From assembly GCA_009599575.1 (NCBI GenBank), contig VWND01000007.1, forward strand, positions 434,001-498,000: a stretch of 64,000 nucleotides of DNA. The letters run 5' to 3'. Every line of letters begins with the position of its first letter. Within the stretch, counting starts at the first letter, position 1. The position numbers were made by a program, and so were the translations under genes. This DNA is from Blumeriella jaapii (taxonomy: Eukaryota > Ascomycota > Leotiomycetes > Helotiales > Drepanopezizaceae). A model generated the notes under the pieces. The model worked only from the letters and a program-made list of their open reading frames with translations. It had not been told where the DNA came from and did no database searches. Shown here one piece after another: positions 1 through 10,326 of the stretch.

Positions 1-240
1 ATTTTTTTACAATTTTTTTTGCGTTCGTAAAATGGTTTTCTGGCTTTCAGAAGTTTTCGTTTAGTAAATAGCCTTTTTATCGCATTAAATAATATCGGCT
101 TTTTTTTATATTTTTGTAAACTTGTATTAATTTGACCTCGTATTTTTCGGATTTTTAAAGTTTTATTATATTATTTTTCGGTTCGGTATCGTTTCGATTT
201 TGCCAAAGTTTTAATAGAAAAACGTGAAAAATATCGTAAA
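1..240 (-). pseudogene. Chromodomain of gypsy A1 (partial at edge)
   Basis: Minus-strand translation of the first 240 bases repeats, with extra stops, the chromodomain seen better on the plus strand at 6000-6170 (Y-L-V-x-W-K-G-Y ... S-W-E-P-E). Chromodomains at the integrase C-terminus are typical of chromoviruses and target integration to modified chromatin. Confidence 0.7.
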
Positions 241-299
241 TACGATATTAAAAAAAAAGCTCGAATTGATAAGCTTGGCCGTGCTCGTGTATAATTCGC

Positions 300-1560
300 T
301 TAATTTTAAAAAGCTCTAGATATTTATCTGAAAGCTTTCGAGAAAATCGCAGCTATCGAAAGTTTTTGGTCGATAATAGTATTTTGTCGCTTACTTGAAA
401 TCTAGTTTTTTTATGTTTAGCGTCGTAAAACTTTTTATAATTCGCGTTGGCTTTTTTTAGCTTTTTACTAAGTATTTCTTTTTCTTTTTACAATATTTTA
501 ATTCGTTTTTCCGCTGACGATACCTTTTTTTTTACGACGTCGCTTTCGACGTTGCTGCCAAGTTCTGGGTGAAAGCCGTATAGCATACGAAAGAAAATAG
601 AATTCGTAAAGGCGTATATCGAGTTGTTATACGTAAACTCGGCTAAAACAAGCTTCGTAGCTTAATCGTTTTATCGATAATCGCAGTATATGCGAAGGTA
701 GAATTCTAAAATTTGATTTTGACGTTTTGTTTGGCCATCGGTTTAAAAATGAAAAGCGGTGTTTAATCGACGTCGTATTTGTAAATGGAATATTATTAAA
801 AACCAGAATTTACTAATAAAAACTAACCTTTTGTTTGTAATAATTTTCTTAGGGCAGCCAAAATCTTTGTAAACGTGTTGTATAAATATTTTAATTAAAT
901 CTGGGGCTGAAATCGTTTTTTATGTCGGTATATATTTCGATAGCTTTATATATCGGTTTATTATAACGAATATCGAATCGTAAATACGATTTCGTTTTTT
1001 GCTAAAAAATAGATCCGTAATAAAATTTATAGTTATTTTTTTTTAAAATTTCGTAAGGATCGAAAAAAGAATTAATTCGCTATAGGGTCGGTGCTTTCTA
1101 AACTTGCCTTTTTAACATTTTCCATACGTATTAACGTAACGTTTTACGTCGCTTCGTAAACCAGACCAGAAATATTTTTTTTCGACCAGTTTTAGCGTTC
1201 GCCGAAAGTCCTAATGGCCGGCGGTCGGGTCGTCGTAATTAATTTTTAATATTTCGCTTTTAATAGCGCTTTTATTCGGAATATACGTACGTTTTTTATA
1301 ACGTAGTAATTTATTTTGGCTTATACGCCAGTGTTTCTCGGACCCGGCTCGACTGCTTTGCGAAGCCGATTCGTACGTTCTTTATAATACAAAAAAATCA
1401 GATTTTTGCAACTTAAGGATAGTTTTATAAATCGGTTTTGCTAGCTCGTTATTAGCCGTTTCGGATTATAGCAATATAACGGCTACGCTCCGTGGTATAT
1501 ACTGTTTGCAATCAGTAATATTAGCAAAAAACAGTTCGGCGAAAAAGCTTTTTATTTAGC
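300..1560 (-). pseudogene. Integrase of gypsy A1 (broken, catalytic residues lost)
   Basis: Minus-strand translation shows the HHCC finger (about 1350-1130; K-Y-F-W-S-G-L-R-S-D-V then Y-x-x-x-C) and the DDE core. The first Asp is kept (Y-D-S-I-F-V-I). The second is Asn in the former S-D-R-G motif, and the Glu of Q-T-E-R is Lys (near 727). Stops are frequent. The C-terminal part matches the start of copy A2 at 5698 almost residue for residue. Confidence 0.8.
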
Positions 1561-2170
1561 TTTTTCCCGCTTGCTTTTTACTTTCTGATTCCGTTAATAA
1601 AAGCTTCGAATATTTATCGGCGCGAAATGGTTTATGCTCCGATTTTAAGCGTGTTTCTACTGCGGAAAACACTTTAGAATTTCTTAAATAAACTAATTTT
1701 AGCTTACGATGCAGCGTAGGCAGCTGCTCGTTATTTTTTTTTAAATCTTTTTTTAAATCTGGCCGGCGGAAAAAATTATTCGCCGGGTTAAAAACTTTTG
1801 TTTTATATTCGATTGCAAAATCGTATTCAGCTAGCTCGTCGGCCTATTTCGCTTAGCGTTCGTTTAAACGTTTTTTCGTAAGAAAATATTTCAGATTGTA
1901 ATAATTTATACGCATAATAATAACGTCGGAAGCGCTACGTAGATATTGGCTCTATTATTTAAAAGCGTAAATTATAATTATTAGCTTAGCGTCGTAAACC
2001 TCGTATTTTTGTTTTATAAAAAAAAGCTTTTTCGAATAATATGCGATGGGATGTCAACGTGCTTTCGCACTTTTTTCGAATAATTAAAATAATATTTCGC
2101 TTATAGCGAATTTCGAAGCGTTTGTTTCGATTTGGATTTTTAATCGAAGGTCGAAATGGCGTAAAATCGA
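1560..2170 (-). pseudogene. RNase H domain of gypsy A1 (broken)
   Basis: Directly after the RT, minus-strand translation gives an ETNASKFAI block (the E-T-D-A-S motif with Asp changed to Asn), then W-H-P-I-A-Y-Y-S-K-K-L, a Y-E-V-Y-D-A-K-L block and a terminal R-R-P-D-L. These are the standard RNase H landmarks of Ty3/gypsy. In-frame stops interrupt it. Confidence 0.75.
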
Positions 2171-2173
2171 TGC

Positions 2174-3124
2174 TTAGCAAAACTTTTTTTTTAAAAGTAA
2201 AAAAACGAGCTTCGCTTCGAATAGAAAACGAAAAAGGCCCGATATTTTCTTTCGTTGCATTTTTTTTAAAAGATCTGTAATAAATCGGCAAAGCTTAGCG
2301 TAGTTTTTAATAAAACGTTTGTAAAAGTTGGTGAAACTCAAAAACATTTGAATATTTCGCCACGTAGTAAAAAATGGCCATTTTCGAATACTATTTATTC
2401 TTTCTGGATCCATTTTAATTCTCGTAAAAGTAACGACGAAGCTTAGGAACTTAATCGTATTCGTATCGAAGGCATATTTTTTCAGATTTTCGTAAAGTTT
2501 ATTAATACGAAGTTTTTCGAAAACTTTTTTTATCGCGTTTGTATAATCGTCGGGGTTTTCGGAAAATATTAGAATATCGTCGAGGTAAATTATATACGTA
2601 ATATTTATTAAACCGATTAAAGCTTGATTAATATACGCTTGGAAGATTGCTGGTGCGTTCGAAAGGCCGAAGGGTAATACGCAGTATTCGAAATGTTCGT
2701 AACGAATGCGAAACGCAGTCTTCCATTTATCTTTTTTTTTTATTCGAAGGCGGTGATACGCCCAAATAAAGTTTAGCTTGGTAAATATTTTAGCTTTTTT
2801 TAAACGATCCAAAGTTTCGCTTATAAAAGGTAGAAAAGTTCGATTTTTAATCGTAACTGCGTTTAGATTTTTATAATCGACGCATAATCGTAAACTTCCG
2901 TTTTTTTTCGGTATAAATATTACCGATGCGCCGGCAGAGCTAATAAACCTTTTTATCCAGCCTTTTTTTAAATTCGAATCGAAATATTCGCGTAATTCGA
3001 TGAATTCAGATTCCGACAAAAAGTAGACTGGTTTCCAAAAAGGGTTTTTCTTTTCCGCGAAGTTTATTCGATGCTTCATAAAATAGTAAAAAGCTAAGAT
3101 AACCGCGGCGGTATCGTCGAACAT
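2174..3124 (-). pseudogene. Reverse transcriptase of gypsy A1, open for 316 codons
   Basis: Ty3/gypsy reverse transcriptase. Visible motifs in order are S-L-R-L-C-V-D-Y-K-N-L-N, the F-T-K-L finger/palm segment, LPFGLSNAPAIFQ, and the catalytic YLDDILIFS box with both Asp residues. The thumb and connection follow (FLSF...F-Y-K-R-F-I). The whole stretch is free of stops although its surroundings are heavily mutated. The frame is part of a former Gag-Pol polyprotein, so the first in-frame start codon has no biological meaning. No expression is implied, because RNase H and integrase downstream are interrupted. Confidence 0.88.
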
Positions 3125-3154
3125 ATCGGCGTAGTCGTCGTATTTAAAAGGTAA

Positions 3155-3620
3155 TTAATGCTGTTTTTCAGTAGCTTTTTTTAAAACGATATAAAACGCT
3201 TGCTTTTTTTTGGATTCCTTTTTGAAACGTTTAATTATAACGAAATTAAATTGTAAGCGTTCGATTAGATATCGCCACGATTTAATTCGAAAGCTTATAG
3301 CGGGGTCGATATTTTGCAACCAAAGGAACTTTAGAATAAGTAAAACCTTTGGGATATTTATATCGTAAGCCACGAAATCGCTTTGTATTTTTTTAATTGT
3401 TTTATAATTATTAATGGCGCGAATAAATTGCGTATGCGTATCGTAAATAATTACTTTTTTTCCTTTAATCGTAAATAGATTAATACGTTTTTAAATTAGT
3501 TTCTATTTATATTTAATTAATAACTTTTAAATTACGCAGTTTTTCTCCGCGCCGCAATCGATAAAAACTCGTTTCGTACGAGTTTCGCTTTTAATTCTTT
3601 TAATTTCGATTAAATTATTA
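3155..3620 (-). pseudogene. Retroviral-type aspartic protease region of gypsy A1 (broken)
   Basis: Just downstream of the gag zinc knuckle the minus strand encodes FIDCGAEKN, matching the D-S/T-G active-site loop of retrotransposon proteases with Ser changed to Cys. The open stretch 3155-3373 carries the linker normally found between protease and RT (a Y-D-I ... L-x-W-L-x-x-x-N/D-P pattern). Assigned from motif and position only. Confidence 0.6.
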
Positions 3621-3639
3621 TTTTCTGCTTTTTTTTTTC

Positions 3640-5150
3640 GTTCGATTTTATTAACAGCGACGAAATTAAAATCGAGCGGAAGCTTTTTCCGAATTCTTAG
3701 ATTTGTTAGCTTCGGGGCAGTTTGGAATTATATGTTTTTTTCTGTTGCATTTATAATATTCGACTTTTGGATAATTGGCCATGCGGTGCCTTTTTTTTTA
3801 GCAACGACTGTATTTCGAAAAGTAAAAAAAGTCGTTAAAAATTTTAAAATTCCAAGGGATTTTGTTAAGATTGTCGTTTTTTCGCTTTCGTTTTTCTTTT
3901 TGTAATGTATTTTCGAATCGAAAACGGTATATATCTGTTCTAGCCTTTAAGCTTTAATCGTGAATATAAATTTTTTTCTTTTTTTTCTTTTTGCGCTCGT
4001 TTCGTCGTTTATTATTTTTCGTTTCGTCGCTGATAATTTTATTAGCATTTTCGATACAACGAGCGATTAATATTAATTTTTCGTACGAGTTTATAGCTGT
4101 AATATTGCTTCGTTTGATAATTTCTTTTCGAAAAATAAATCGGAGTTTTGCGAAAAGCATTCTTTTTCTAATCGCATCGTCTGTTATTTGCAACTGCTAT
4201 TCGAGATTATTTAAATAAGCAACGAAATCGTTAACTGATTTATGTTTTTTTTGCTTCGCTTTATCGTATAAATTCGAAGCCGCGATTTTTCGATTTTCCG
4301 CATTTATTAAAAAGTTTAATATCCATTTTTTAAAATCGTTTTATATAATTCGAATATTCGTAAAACGTCGTTCGTATCCGATCTATTTTTTTTCTATTTT
4401 ATCGTCGAAAGCTAAAATATAAGCGTTAATTTTCTTTTAATTAATACAGAATATTACTTTTTTATTTTAGCGGAAACTTCGCTCTGCACGCCGAATAAAA
4501 GATTAAGTTTTTTTAGTATTTTTCCTTCGATATATTAGAAAGTCTTTTATTTTTAATGCTTTTCGGCTCGAATTCGTTGTGTTTTTTACAAAAGGTATAA
4601 TATACTTAAAGAAAATGCTAAGTCGTTTCTAATAAGTATTATTATCGTAATGCTCCGAGAATATTTTATAATAATCGCCGGCTTAAATTATTTTCTGTTT
4701 TTTTTCAATTAAAACGGTATTAAAAAATATAAAAACTTTTTTTTCGATATTTTCGAAAGCGTTAAGTTTTCGTTGGAATTGTTTAACTTTTTTTCGGAGT
4801 TCGTTTCGGCGTTTTTTGGTTTTTTCGAATCTTTTGATTATTTCGTAGACTTTTTTTTCAGTTTTTTTCTGCTTTATTTTAGCTCGTATTTTTTTTATTT
4901 TTTTACGTTTATCGTTTTTTTTTTGTTCGACGCGGATTCGTTTATTAGCCAGATAAATTAGGGTTTCGGTAAAGGATTTTTCCGAATCGCTTTGAGCGTG
5001 GCCTTTTTTAGTAATTTCTTCGATAAAAGAAATTAAAGAGTCGTCGCGCCCTGGTGGTAGGATGTTTTCGGCCTTTGATAAAACTGGTGACGTCAGGAAA
5101 AACGATGGTACGGGGTTTCCCTGAGCAGCCGAAGGTGCTGAGTCTTTTTA
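3640..5150 (-). pseudogene. gag of gypsy A1 (broken)
   Basis: Minus-strand translation gives a lysine-rich, coiled-coil-like N-terminal part (about 5110-4750, open), then a capsid-like stretch (about 4400-4100) with the pattern N-R-x-A-x-S-x-x-Y-x-x-A. This is followed by a basic tail and a zinc knuckle near 3720-3790, where one C and the H of the C-x2-C-x4-H-x4-C pattern are still visible (YKCNRKKHIIPNC). Several in-frame stops separate these blocks. Boundaries are approximate. Confidence 0.7.
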
Positions 5151-5284
5151 AGTAGCCGGAGGTGCTTGTTTTCTGCGAGTGCGAAAAGCTATAATATCGA
5201 TAGTAACGATATAGATGTAGTAGTATAATAGGAGGTTGTTTTAATAGTATCGAACTGCCGTTCCGGTGAATAGAAAAATTAAAA

Positions 5285-5697
5285 TATAAAAATTGAAAAG
5301 CAGGAAAACACTAATTTAGATAATAAAACTTAGATAAGATTAGGTTGATAGTCAGACTGATTTTTACCTTTTACATTTTTAGTAAAAGGCGTGTATAAGT
5401 ACAAAAGGAAAGGTGGAGCTTTCGAAAAAAGTATTTTCCAGGAAACCAGGCGAGTCTTATTTAGTATGCTTTTCCAGCCTTTATTCCGACCTTTTTTCAT
5501 CCTTTTTAATATAACTCTAATAATTGGTTTTTTAGCAATCACTCCTATAAAGTGTTTTACCTAAATGTTATCTCCAGCCCTTATAGTACTATCCGGCCCC
5601 TACGGCCTATCCGCAGAGAATACTATTCGAGGGTTGGTAGGAAGCAGAGGGTCTTGGCGGATCACCTGATTCATACACGTGATGTTGGTTCCTGACA
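5285..5697 (-). repeat. 5' LTR of gypsy A1 (413 bp)
   Basis: The minus strand begins TGTCAGGAACC at 5697 and ends in an ...ATA that aligns with the ...ACA end of the plus-strand LTR at 7408-7820. Both copies are 413 bp. Differences seen between them are mostly transitions (C/T, G/A), as RIP leaves. A 70-codon frame at 5330-5542 is shared with the other LTR, but it is LTR sequence, not a gene. Confidence 0.88.
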
Positions 5698-6200
5698 AAA
5701 AAGCTAAAAGAAGCTAACGCGAACCACAAAAGGTTCTACGACGCTAAACATAAAAAGACTAGATTTTAAATAGGCGACAAAATATTATTATCGATCAAAA
5801 ACTTCCGATAGCTGCGATTTTTTCGAAAGCTTTCAAATAAATATTTAAGGCTTTTAAAATCAAGCGAATTATATACGAGTACGGCCAAGCTTACCAATTC
5901 GAGCTTTTTTTTTAATATTGTATTTACGATATTTTCCACGTTTTTTTACTAAAATTTTGGCAGGATCGGGACGATATCGAGCCGAAAGATAATATAATAG
6001 AATTTCAAAAATCCGAAAAATACAAGGTTAAATTAATACAAGTTTATAAAAATACAAAAAAAGGCCGATATTATTTGGTGCGATAAAAGGGCTATTTATT
6101 AAGCGAAAACTCCTGGGAGCCAGAAAACTATTTTACGAACGCAAAAAAGATTGTAAAAAAATATTTAAAAGATACGACAAGTGATAGCAACGAAGCAGTA
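5698..6200 (+). pseudogene. Integrase C-terminus and chromodomain of gypsy A2
   Basis: Translation reads K-K-L-K-E-A-N-A-N-H-K-R-F-Y-D, then G-D-K-I-L-L-S (integrase C-terminal barrel), and near 6020-6160 a recognisable chromodomain: YYLVR, stop (for Trp), KGYLLSENSWEPENYF. Only scattered stops occur, several at former Trp or Gln codons (C-to-T or G-to-A type changes). Confidence 0.8.
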
Positions 6201-6361
6201 ACGAATGCGCGCCGTAAGGGTAAGGAAAAAAAAACAAAAACACTTAGAAAATCTCAGAACCGTCGCTAAGCTAATTTATTTTTATCGTTATTTTCTTTTT
6301 TATCGTTATCGCTATTTTTTTCAGATTCAAAAGCAGCGGCAGGCTAAAAAAAAAATTAGTA

Positions 6362-6925
6362 TTAAACGAATTCGCAAAGTATTCGATTTATTTTAATTAA
6401 AGCTTTTACGATAGCCGTAGTCGAATTCTGAATTGCAATTACGATATTTTCGTAGAAATCCAGAATTTGATTCAACTGGTTAGAATGGGTCCGAGCGACG
6501 TTTTCGAAACGTCGAAAAATACGTTTTATATTAGCGTCGTTAAAAAAAGGGGCCGGCGCAGCCAAGGTTTTTAAAATAGCAGCAGCCGCTAAACCGGCAA
6601 AAACGGGCGCAGCAGCAGCGGCGGCAGTCCGAGCCGCGGCGCGATTCGTACGATTTCCGATTATTATAAAAGCCGAAGCGTTATTTTTTTTTAAACGATT
6701 TATATAAGCGTCGTGAATAATAAAGTCGATAAAGGTTTTAGCAAAAGCTTTGGCTTCGGCAGCAAAAGAAAAAGAAGCGGCAGCGGCTATAACAGTATCG
6801 AAACGATTTATAAAATCGTTAAGGCTCGCGAAAAGTATTTGCGTTTCGGTAGCGCGTGCGGCAAAAACCTGTAGCTAGTTAAAAGCGAGTCCGAATAAAG
6901 GTTTAGGGGATTTACAAAAAGGCAT
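6362..6925 (-). CDS. Antisense reading frame inside gypsy A2, unknown function, one internal stop
   Basis: On the strand opposite to the element an ATG at 6925 opens a frame of 187 codons ending in TAA at 6362. A single TAG interrupts it at codon 17 (6875-6877). The product is alanine-rich in the middle (A-A-A-R-T-A-A-A-A-A-A-P-V-F-A-G-L). It has amphipathic, helix-rich stretches on both sides (FASLNDFINRFDTVIAAAA; THSNQLNQILDFYENIV), like a small helical or coiled-coil protein. The sense strand of the same segment is full of stops. Additional antisense ORFs are known in some LTR retrotransposons. I do not recognise the family and assign no function. It could instead be captured host sequence or a chance frame. 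Confidence 0.5.
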
Positions 6926-7384
6926 TAAATGTGCGAAGCTTTGCAACGGTTATATTTCACGCTGGAAAGCTCGAAAACGCAAAAGGGCAAAAATCCGCTG
7001 TAATGCTTTCGCGTAAGATTAAGCGGGCGCACCGAAGGCAGATAAAAGTCAAAAGCATTTTAAAAGTTCGCGGCGAACGCGGCGAAAAGCAGTTGATTAA
7101 AATAGAAAAGAATTAACGAAAAAATAAAAATAAAAAAAAAGAAAAAGAAGTTAAGCAGAAAAATGGCGGCCATTTTAAAGAAAAAGGCTTTTTTAAACGA
7201 AAATGCGAGCGCTACCGAAAACAAAAAAAACAAAACAGCAGAACAGCTATAATTTACGACCAAAAGCGGACGAAACAGCTATAATTCACGACCGAAAGCG
7301 AAAGAAACCGCACGTTATTTCGAAGGCGTAACGTACGTTATATACGGAAGCATACGCACAAAAAAATCAGTCGCTTTTAGAGAC

Positions 7385-7407
7385 CAAAGGCCTAGAGGGG
7401 GAGGTAA
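7385..7407 (+). other. Polypurine tract of gypsy A2
   Basis: Purine-rich AGAGGGGGAGGTAA lies directly before the TGTCAGG start of the 3' LTR, where the plus-strand primer of reverse transcription is expected. Confidence 0.75.
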
Positions 7408-7820
7408 TGTCAGGAACTAATATTATATGTATAAGTCAGATGATCCGCCAAAACCCTTTGCCTTTTATTAATTTTCGAATAATACTTTCTGCGGATAGGC
7501 CGTAGGGGTCGGATAATATTATAAGGGCTAAAGATAATATTTAGGTAAAACATTTTATAGGAGTGATTGCTAAGAAACCAGTTATTAAGGTTATATTAAG
7601 AAGAATAAAAAGAGGTCGGAATAAGGGCTGGAGAAGCATACTAAATAGGGCTCGCCTGGTTTCCTGGGAAATACTTTTTTCGAGGGCTCTACTTTTTCTT
7701 TTGTACTTATATACGCCTTCTACTAGAAATGTAGAAGGTAGAGATCAGTCTGACTATCAACCCAATCTTATCTGAGCTTTATTGTCTGAACTAGTGTTTC
7801 CCTGCTTTTCAATCCTTACA
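7408..7820 (+). repeat. 3' LTR of gypsy A2 (413 bp)
   Basis: Starts TGTCAGGAAC, ends CCTTACA, and is preceded by a polypurine tract. It is an inverted copy of 5285-5697. The frame at 7563-7775 is the counterpart of the one in the other LTR and is not a gene. Confidence 0.88.
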
Positions 7821-8055
7821 AAAGAAAGGTTTTTATTCTGTTGAATTTTATTTTTTTTAATATAATAAGATTTTATTAACGTAATTCGAAATTTAAAAAC
7901 TTTGTCGTTAATCAGAATTTTGCAAGCGTTTTCAGTTTTCGAAATTAATTTGTAAAAGCCAGTCTATCCGTTTTTTTCACGATAAATTCGAATATTTAAT
8001 TGCAAAAGCAAATTCAGGATTTATAAAATATTCGGGCCATCTTTTGTATATAAAA
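7821..8055 (-). pseudogene. Copia integrase C-terminal fragment
   Basis: Minus-strand translation ends with I-N-D-K-V-F-K-F-R-I-T-L-I-K-S-Y-Y, the F-R-x-T-x-V/I-K-P-Y-Y signature at the end of fungal copia integrases. It is preceded by a Y-R-E-K ... G-F-Y-K-L-I-S pattern reached through frame changes. It continues the integrase interrupted at 14,470 by gypsy B1. Confidence 0.7.
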
Positions 8056-8319
8056 TGTCACAGCTAGCTTGAGGGTGATCAGAAGGGTGATATGGACCAA
8101 AAGGTACGTATGTAAATTAAAAGAAAAACACCGAGCTAGAATACTCGGGGTCGCGAACTTTATATACAATGGGTTGCGCTTATAGGTCACGTGACTTAGC
8201 GCGAGGCCTAGTGGCCGAGATAGTCCGTGCCCAAACCTTATTCCAACACCATCGGCATTCATACCACTGGCAACCATACCACTGGCAGCTATACCACTAG
8301 CCAGGCCAGGATCGTAACA
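8056..8319 (-). repeat. 3' LTR of gypsy B1
   Basis: Minus strand TGTTACGATC ... GCTGTGACA. Contains three ~15-bp units of the type GGTATGGTTGCCAGT, a GTCACGTGAC palindrome, a TATATAAAG box and a CCGAGTAT..AGCTCGG stem-loop. It is nearly identical to 14206-14469. Confidence 0.92.
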
Positions 8320-10326
8320 CTACCCTTTCTTTCCGAAAAACTGCGTTCTTACAGTTGCAATCATAGGTCTATCGTTCTCCAATTTAATATAATCTTTTCT
8401 GCTTTCGTTGTAAGCTTGCAACTATGCGAAAAATGTTCGTAAAAAGCTTTTAGCGGTGGAATGCGATCGGTAAAATGCTTAAAAAATATAAAAAGCCGTT
8501 ATAGCGTTAAAATAAAAATATTATTTAAGATTTTCATCAGCGCTTTTTCAATTAATTTAATATTATAACATTTTTTTATGCAATTTCGAATCTATTATTT
8601 TTTCGATTTTTTATTCCGTTTATTTAAAAAACAGTTAAATAAAAGCTGGTTCGGAACGGCGTTGGCCAAATAAAAGATTGCTAATATGCTTTCGAAGCGA
8701 ATATAAATAAAAAATTAAATAAATTAATTAATCTGCGGAAAAATTAAGCTTTTAATTTTTTTTTATTTTATCGACGATTCTGACTGGGCCGTACTATTTG
8801 TCCGAAAGCTTTCGGAAAAGTCGGTCGAGCTTTTAATTTTTAATATTTATTAATACCTCGTCGCTTATATCCTAATCCACCGGTCGTTTATGCAAATTAG
8901 CAAAACGCTTTATTTTAGCTTATTATTGCGTAATAAACAATTATACGTATTTTACAACCTTTTTAGCTCGGAAGGCCAGGTGCAAAACTTCGTCGCGGTT
9001 AAGCTTTTCGATGGCCGAGCGAAAAAAACGAAGATTATTTATATTCTAGAATATGCGAGCTTCGTATTTATTTAAAATTTAAAAAGAAAAACGTTGCCGA
9101 AAAATTCGTACGGCAAAATCAATTATGCAATATTTATTAAAAATAAAAAGCGTTTTTAATTGTTTTAGTAATAAAAACAAAAAAAGCGGAAGCGTTGCTT
9201 AATATACTGATTTATTATTTCGGTCTGTCCATCGATATTAAAATTATACGTAATAATTAATTTAACTTTGGTTTTTAATATGCGACAAAGTTTTTACCAA
9301 AAAACCGAAACAAATTAAGCTTTTCGGTCCGAAATAATTAAATCCGGCATGCCGAAATAACGCATTTAATAAATCAAAAACAAAACTGCTAATTTTTTCG
9401 CTATAATAGTTTTATGGCAAAAAACTGACAAAAGCTTTTTAAACAGGCGATCTATTATTACGAAAGCGAAGTCGTAATTATTTTCGTCCAATAAAAGCTT
9501 CGTAAAATTTATCGTTAAATATTAATAAAGCCTGCTGGATATAGGCAGAAGCTTCAGAAAGCCCGGGATTTTGTCGCGCTTAGCTTTTATTCGTATGCAA
9601 CGATAATTCGAAACGTATTATTATATATTTGCTTTTATAGTTTTTTAATAATATTTGCGACCGATCAAAAGCTTTATTTTTTTTATTTCAGCGTATGCTA
9701 CGCAAAGCTGTTCGTAGATATATCGGATTAAAAAGGTTCGCAGTTCGGAAGATTCCAAAAGCATTATTAATCTGCCTTGGAAAAACAATTTGTTTTATCG
9801 CAATTAATAATCAAAGCTGTAATTGCGGGCTTGCGTTCGTTGCGCTTCGAAAAAAAAAAAGTTTTTATTGGCTTACAGCAAATCGTTTATAATTGTATAA
9901 TTATATATATCGTACGCGATTACGGAAGTTGGGTCTGCGGATTCTTTTATAAGCATTTTATTTTTTTCGCTTTCGCTGTTTTTTTCGAAAAAAATATCGT
10001 TATTATCGTGCTTATCGAAAGCTATTTTTATAAGCGCCAGCGTGGTTATGCTTTTAGCAGTTATTTTTTTCAAAATCTAAAAATCCAATTTATCGTCGGG
10101 AAGCATCTGCTGCTTTCGAACTGCTCGCTATCGTACTTTTAATAAGAAAATATTTTGATTTTTGCGAAAAAAAATATCAGCGAACGTATTAATAATTTTC
10201 GACCGGTATATAATTGTAAAATAAAAATCGGCGAAAAACTCGGCCTATCGGGCTTATCAGGCCGAAAAATCTTTAATTATTATAAAGTATTTTAAAACGC
10301 GGTGATCGGTATATATATATACGTTT

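Larger units (their letters stand above)
1..5697 (-). mobile_element. Ty3/gypsy chromovirus A1, 5' LTR to chromodomain, cut by window edge
   Basis: LTR retrotransposon read right to left. Order seen: 5' LTR (5285-5697), gag, CCHC zinc knuckle, protease, reverse transcriptase, RNase H, integrase with HHCC finger and DDE core, and a chromodomain whose end meets position 1. This order (integrase after RNase H) and the chromodomain define a Ty3/gypsy chromovirus. The DNA is very AT-rich and most frames hold stops. Integrase catalytic residues are replaced in the G-to-A manner expected of RIP (Asp to Asn in the S-D-R-G motif, Glu to Lys in the Q-T-E-R motif). It sits head-on against a second copy of the same family (A2) and appears to have inserted into that copy's integrase region. 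Its 3' LTR lies outside the window, so its duplication cannot be checked. Confidence 0.9.
5698..7820 (+). mobile_element. Gypsy chromovirus A2, 5'-truncated copy with 3' LTR
   Basis: Plus-strand copy of the A1 family, beginning abruptly in the integrase C-terminus where the A1 LTR ends. It holds the integrase tail, a chromodomain (about 6000-6170), a 1.2-kb non-pol 3' region with an antisense reading frame (6362-6925), a polypurine tract (7385-7407) and a complete 3' LTR (7408-7820). The missing 5' part probably lies beyond the left edge, on the far side of A1. The LTR end at 7820 abuts copia integrase sequence, so A2 inserted into the copia element. Confidence 0.85.

Noticed and set aside
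4773..4961. Phe-rich plus-strand frame
   Set aside because: Reverse shadow of the lysine-rich gag N-terminus of A1.
5330..5542. 70-codon frame shared with 7563-7775
   Set aside because: Lies wholly inside the two A-family LTRs; no start context or domain.
6931..7116. Basic 61-codon plus-strand frame (R-K-I-K-R-A-H-R-R-Q)
   Set aside because: Short and downstream of many stops; may be a remnant of a pol C-terminal extension, but no support for a gene.
8014..8277. Conserved frames in four places (also 14203-14442, 17083-17387, 23295-23621) sharing R-F-G-H-G ... L-A-L-S-H-V-T-Y-K-R-N-P-L-Y
   Set aside because: They coincide with the B-family LTRs, including the 15-bp tandem array and TATA region; similarity is due to repeat copies, not protein selection.
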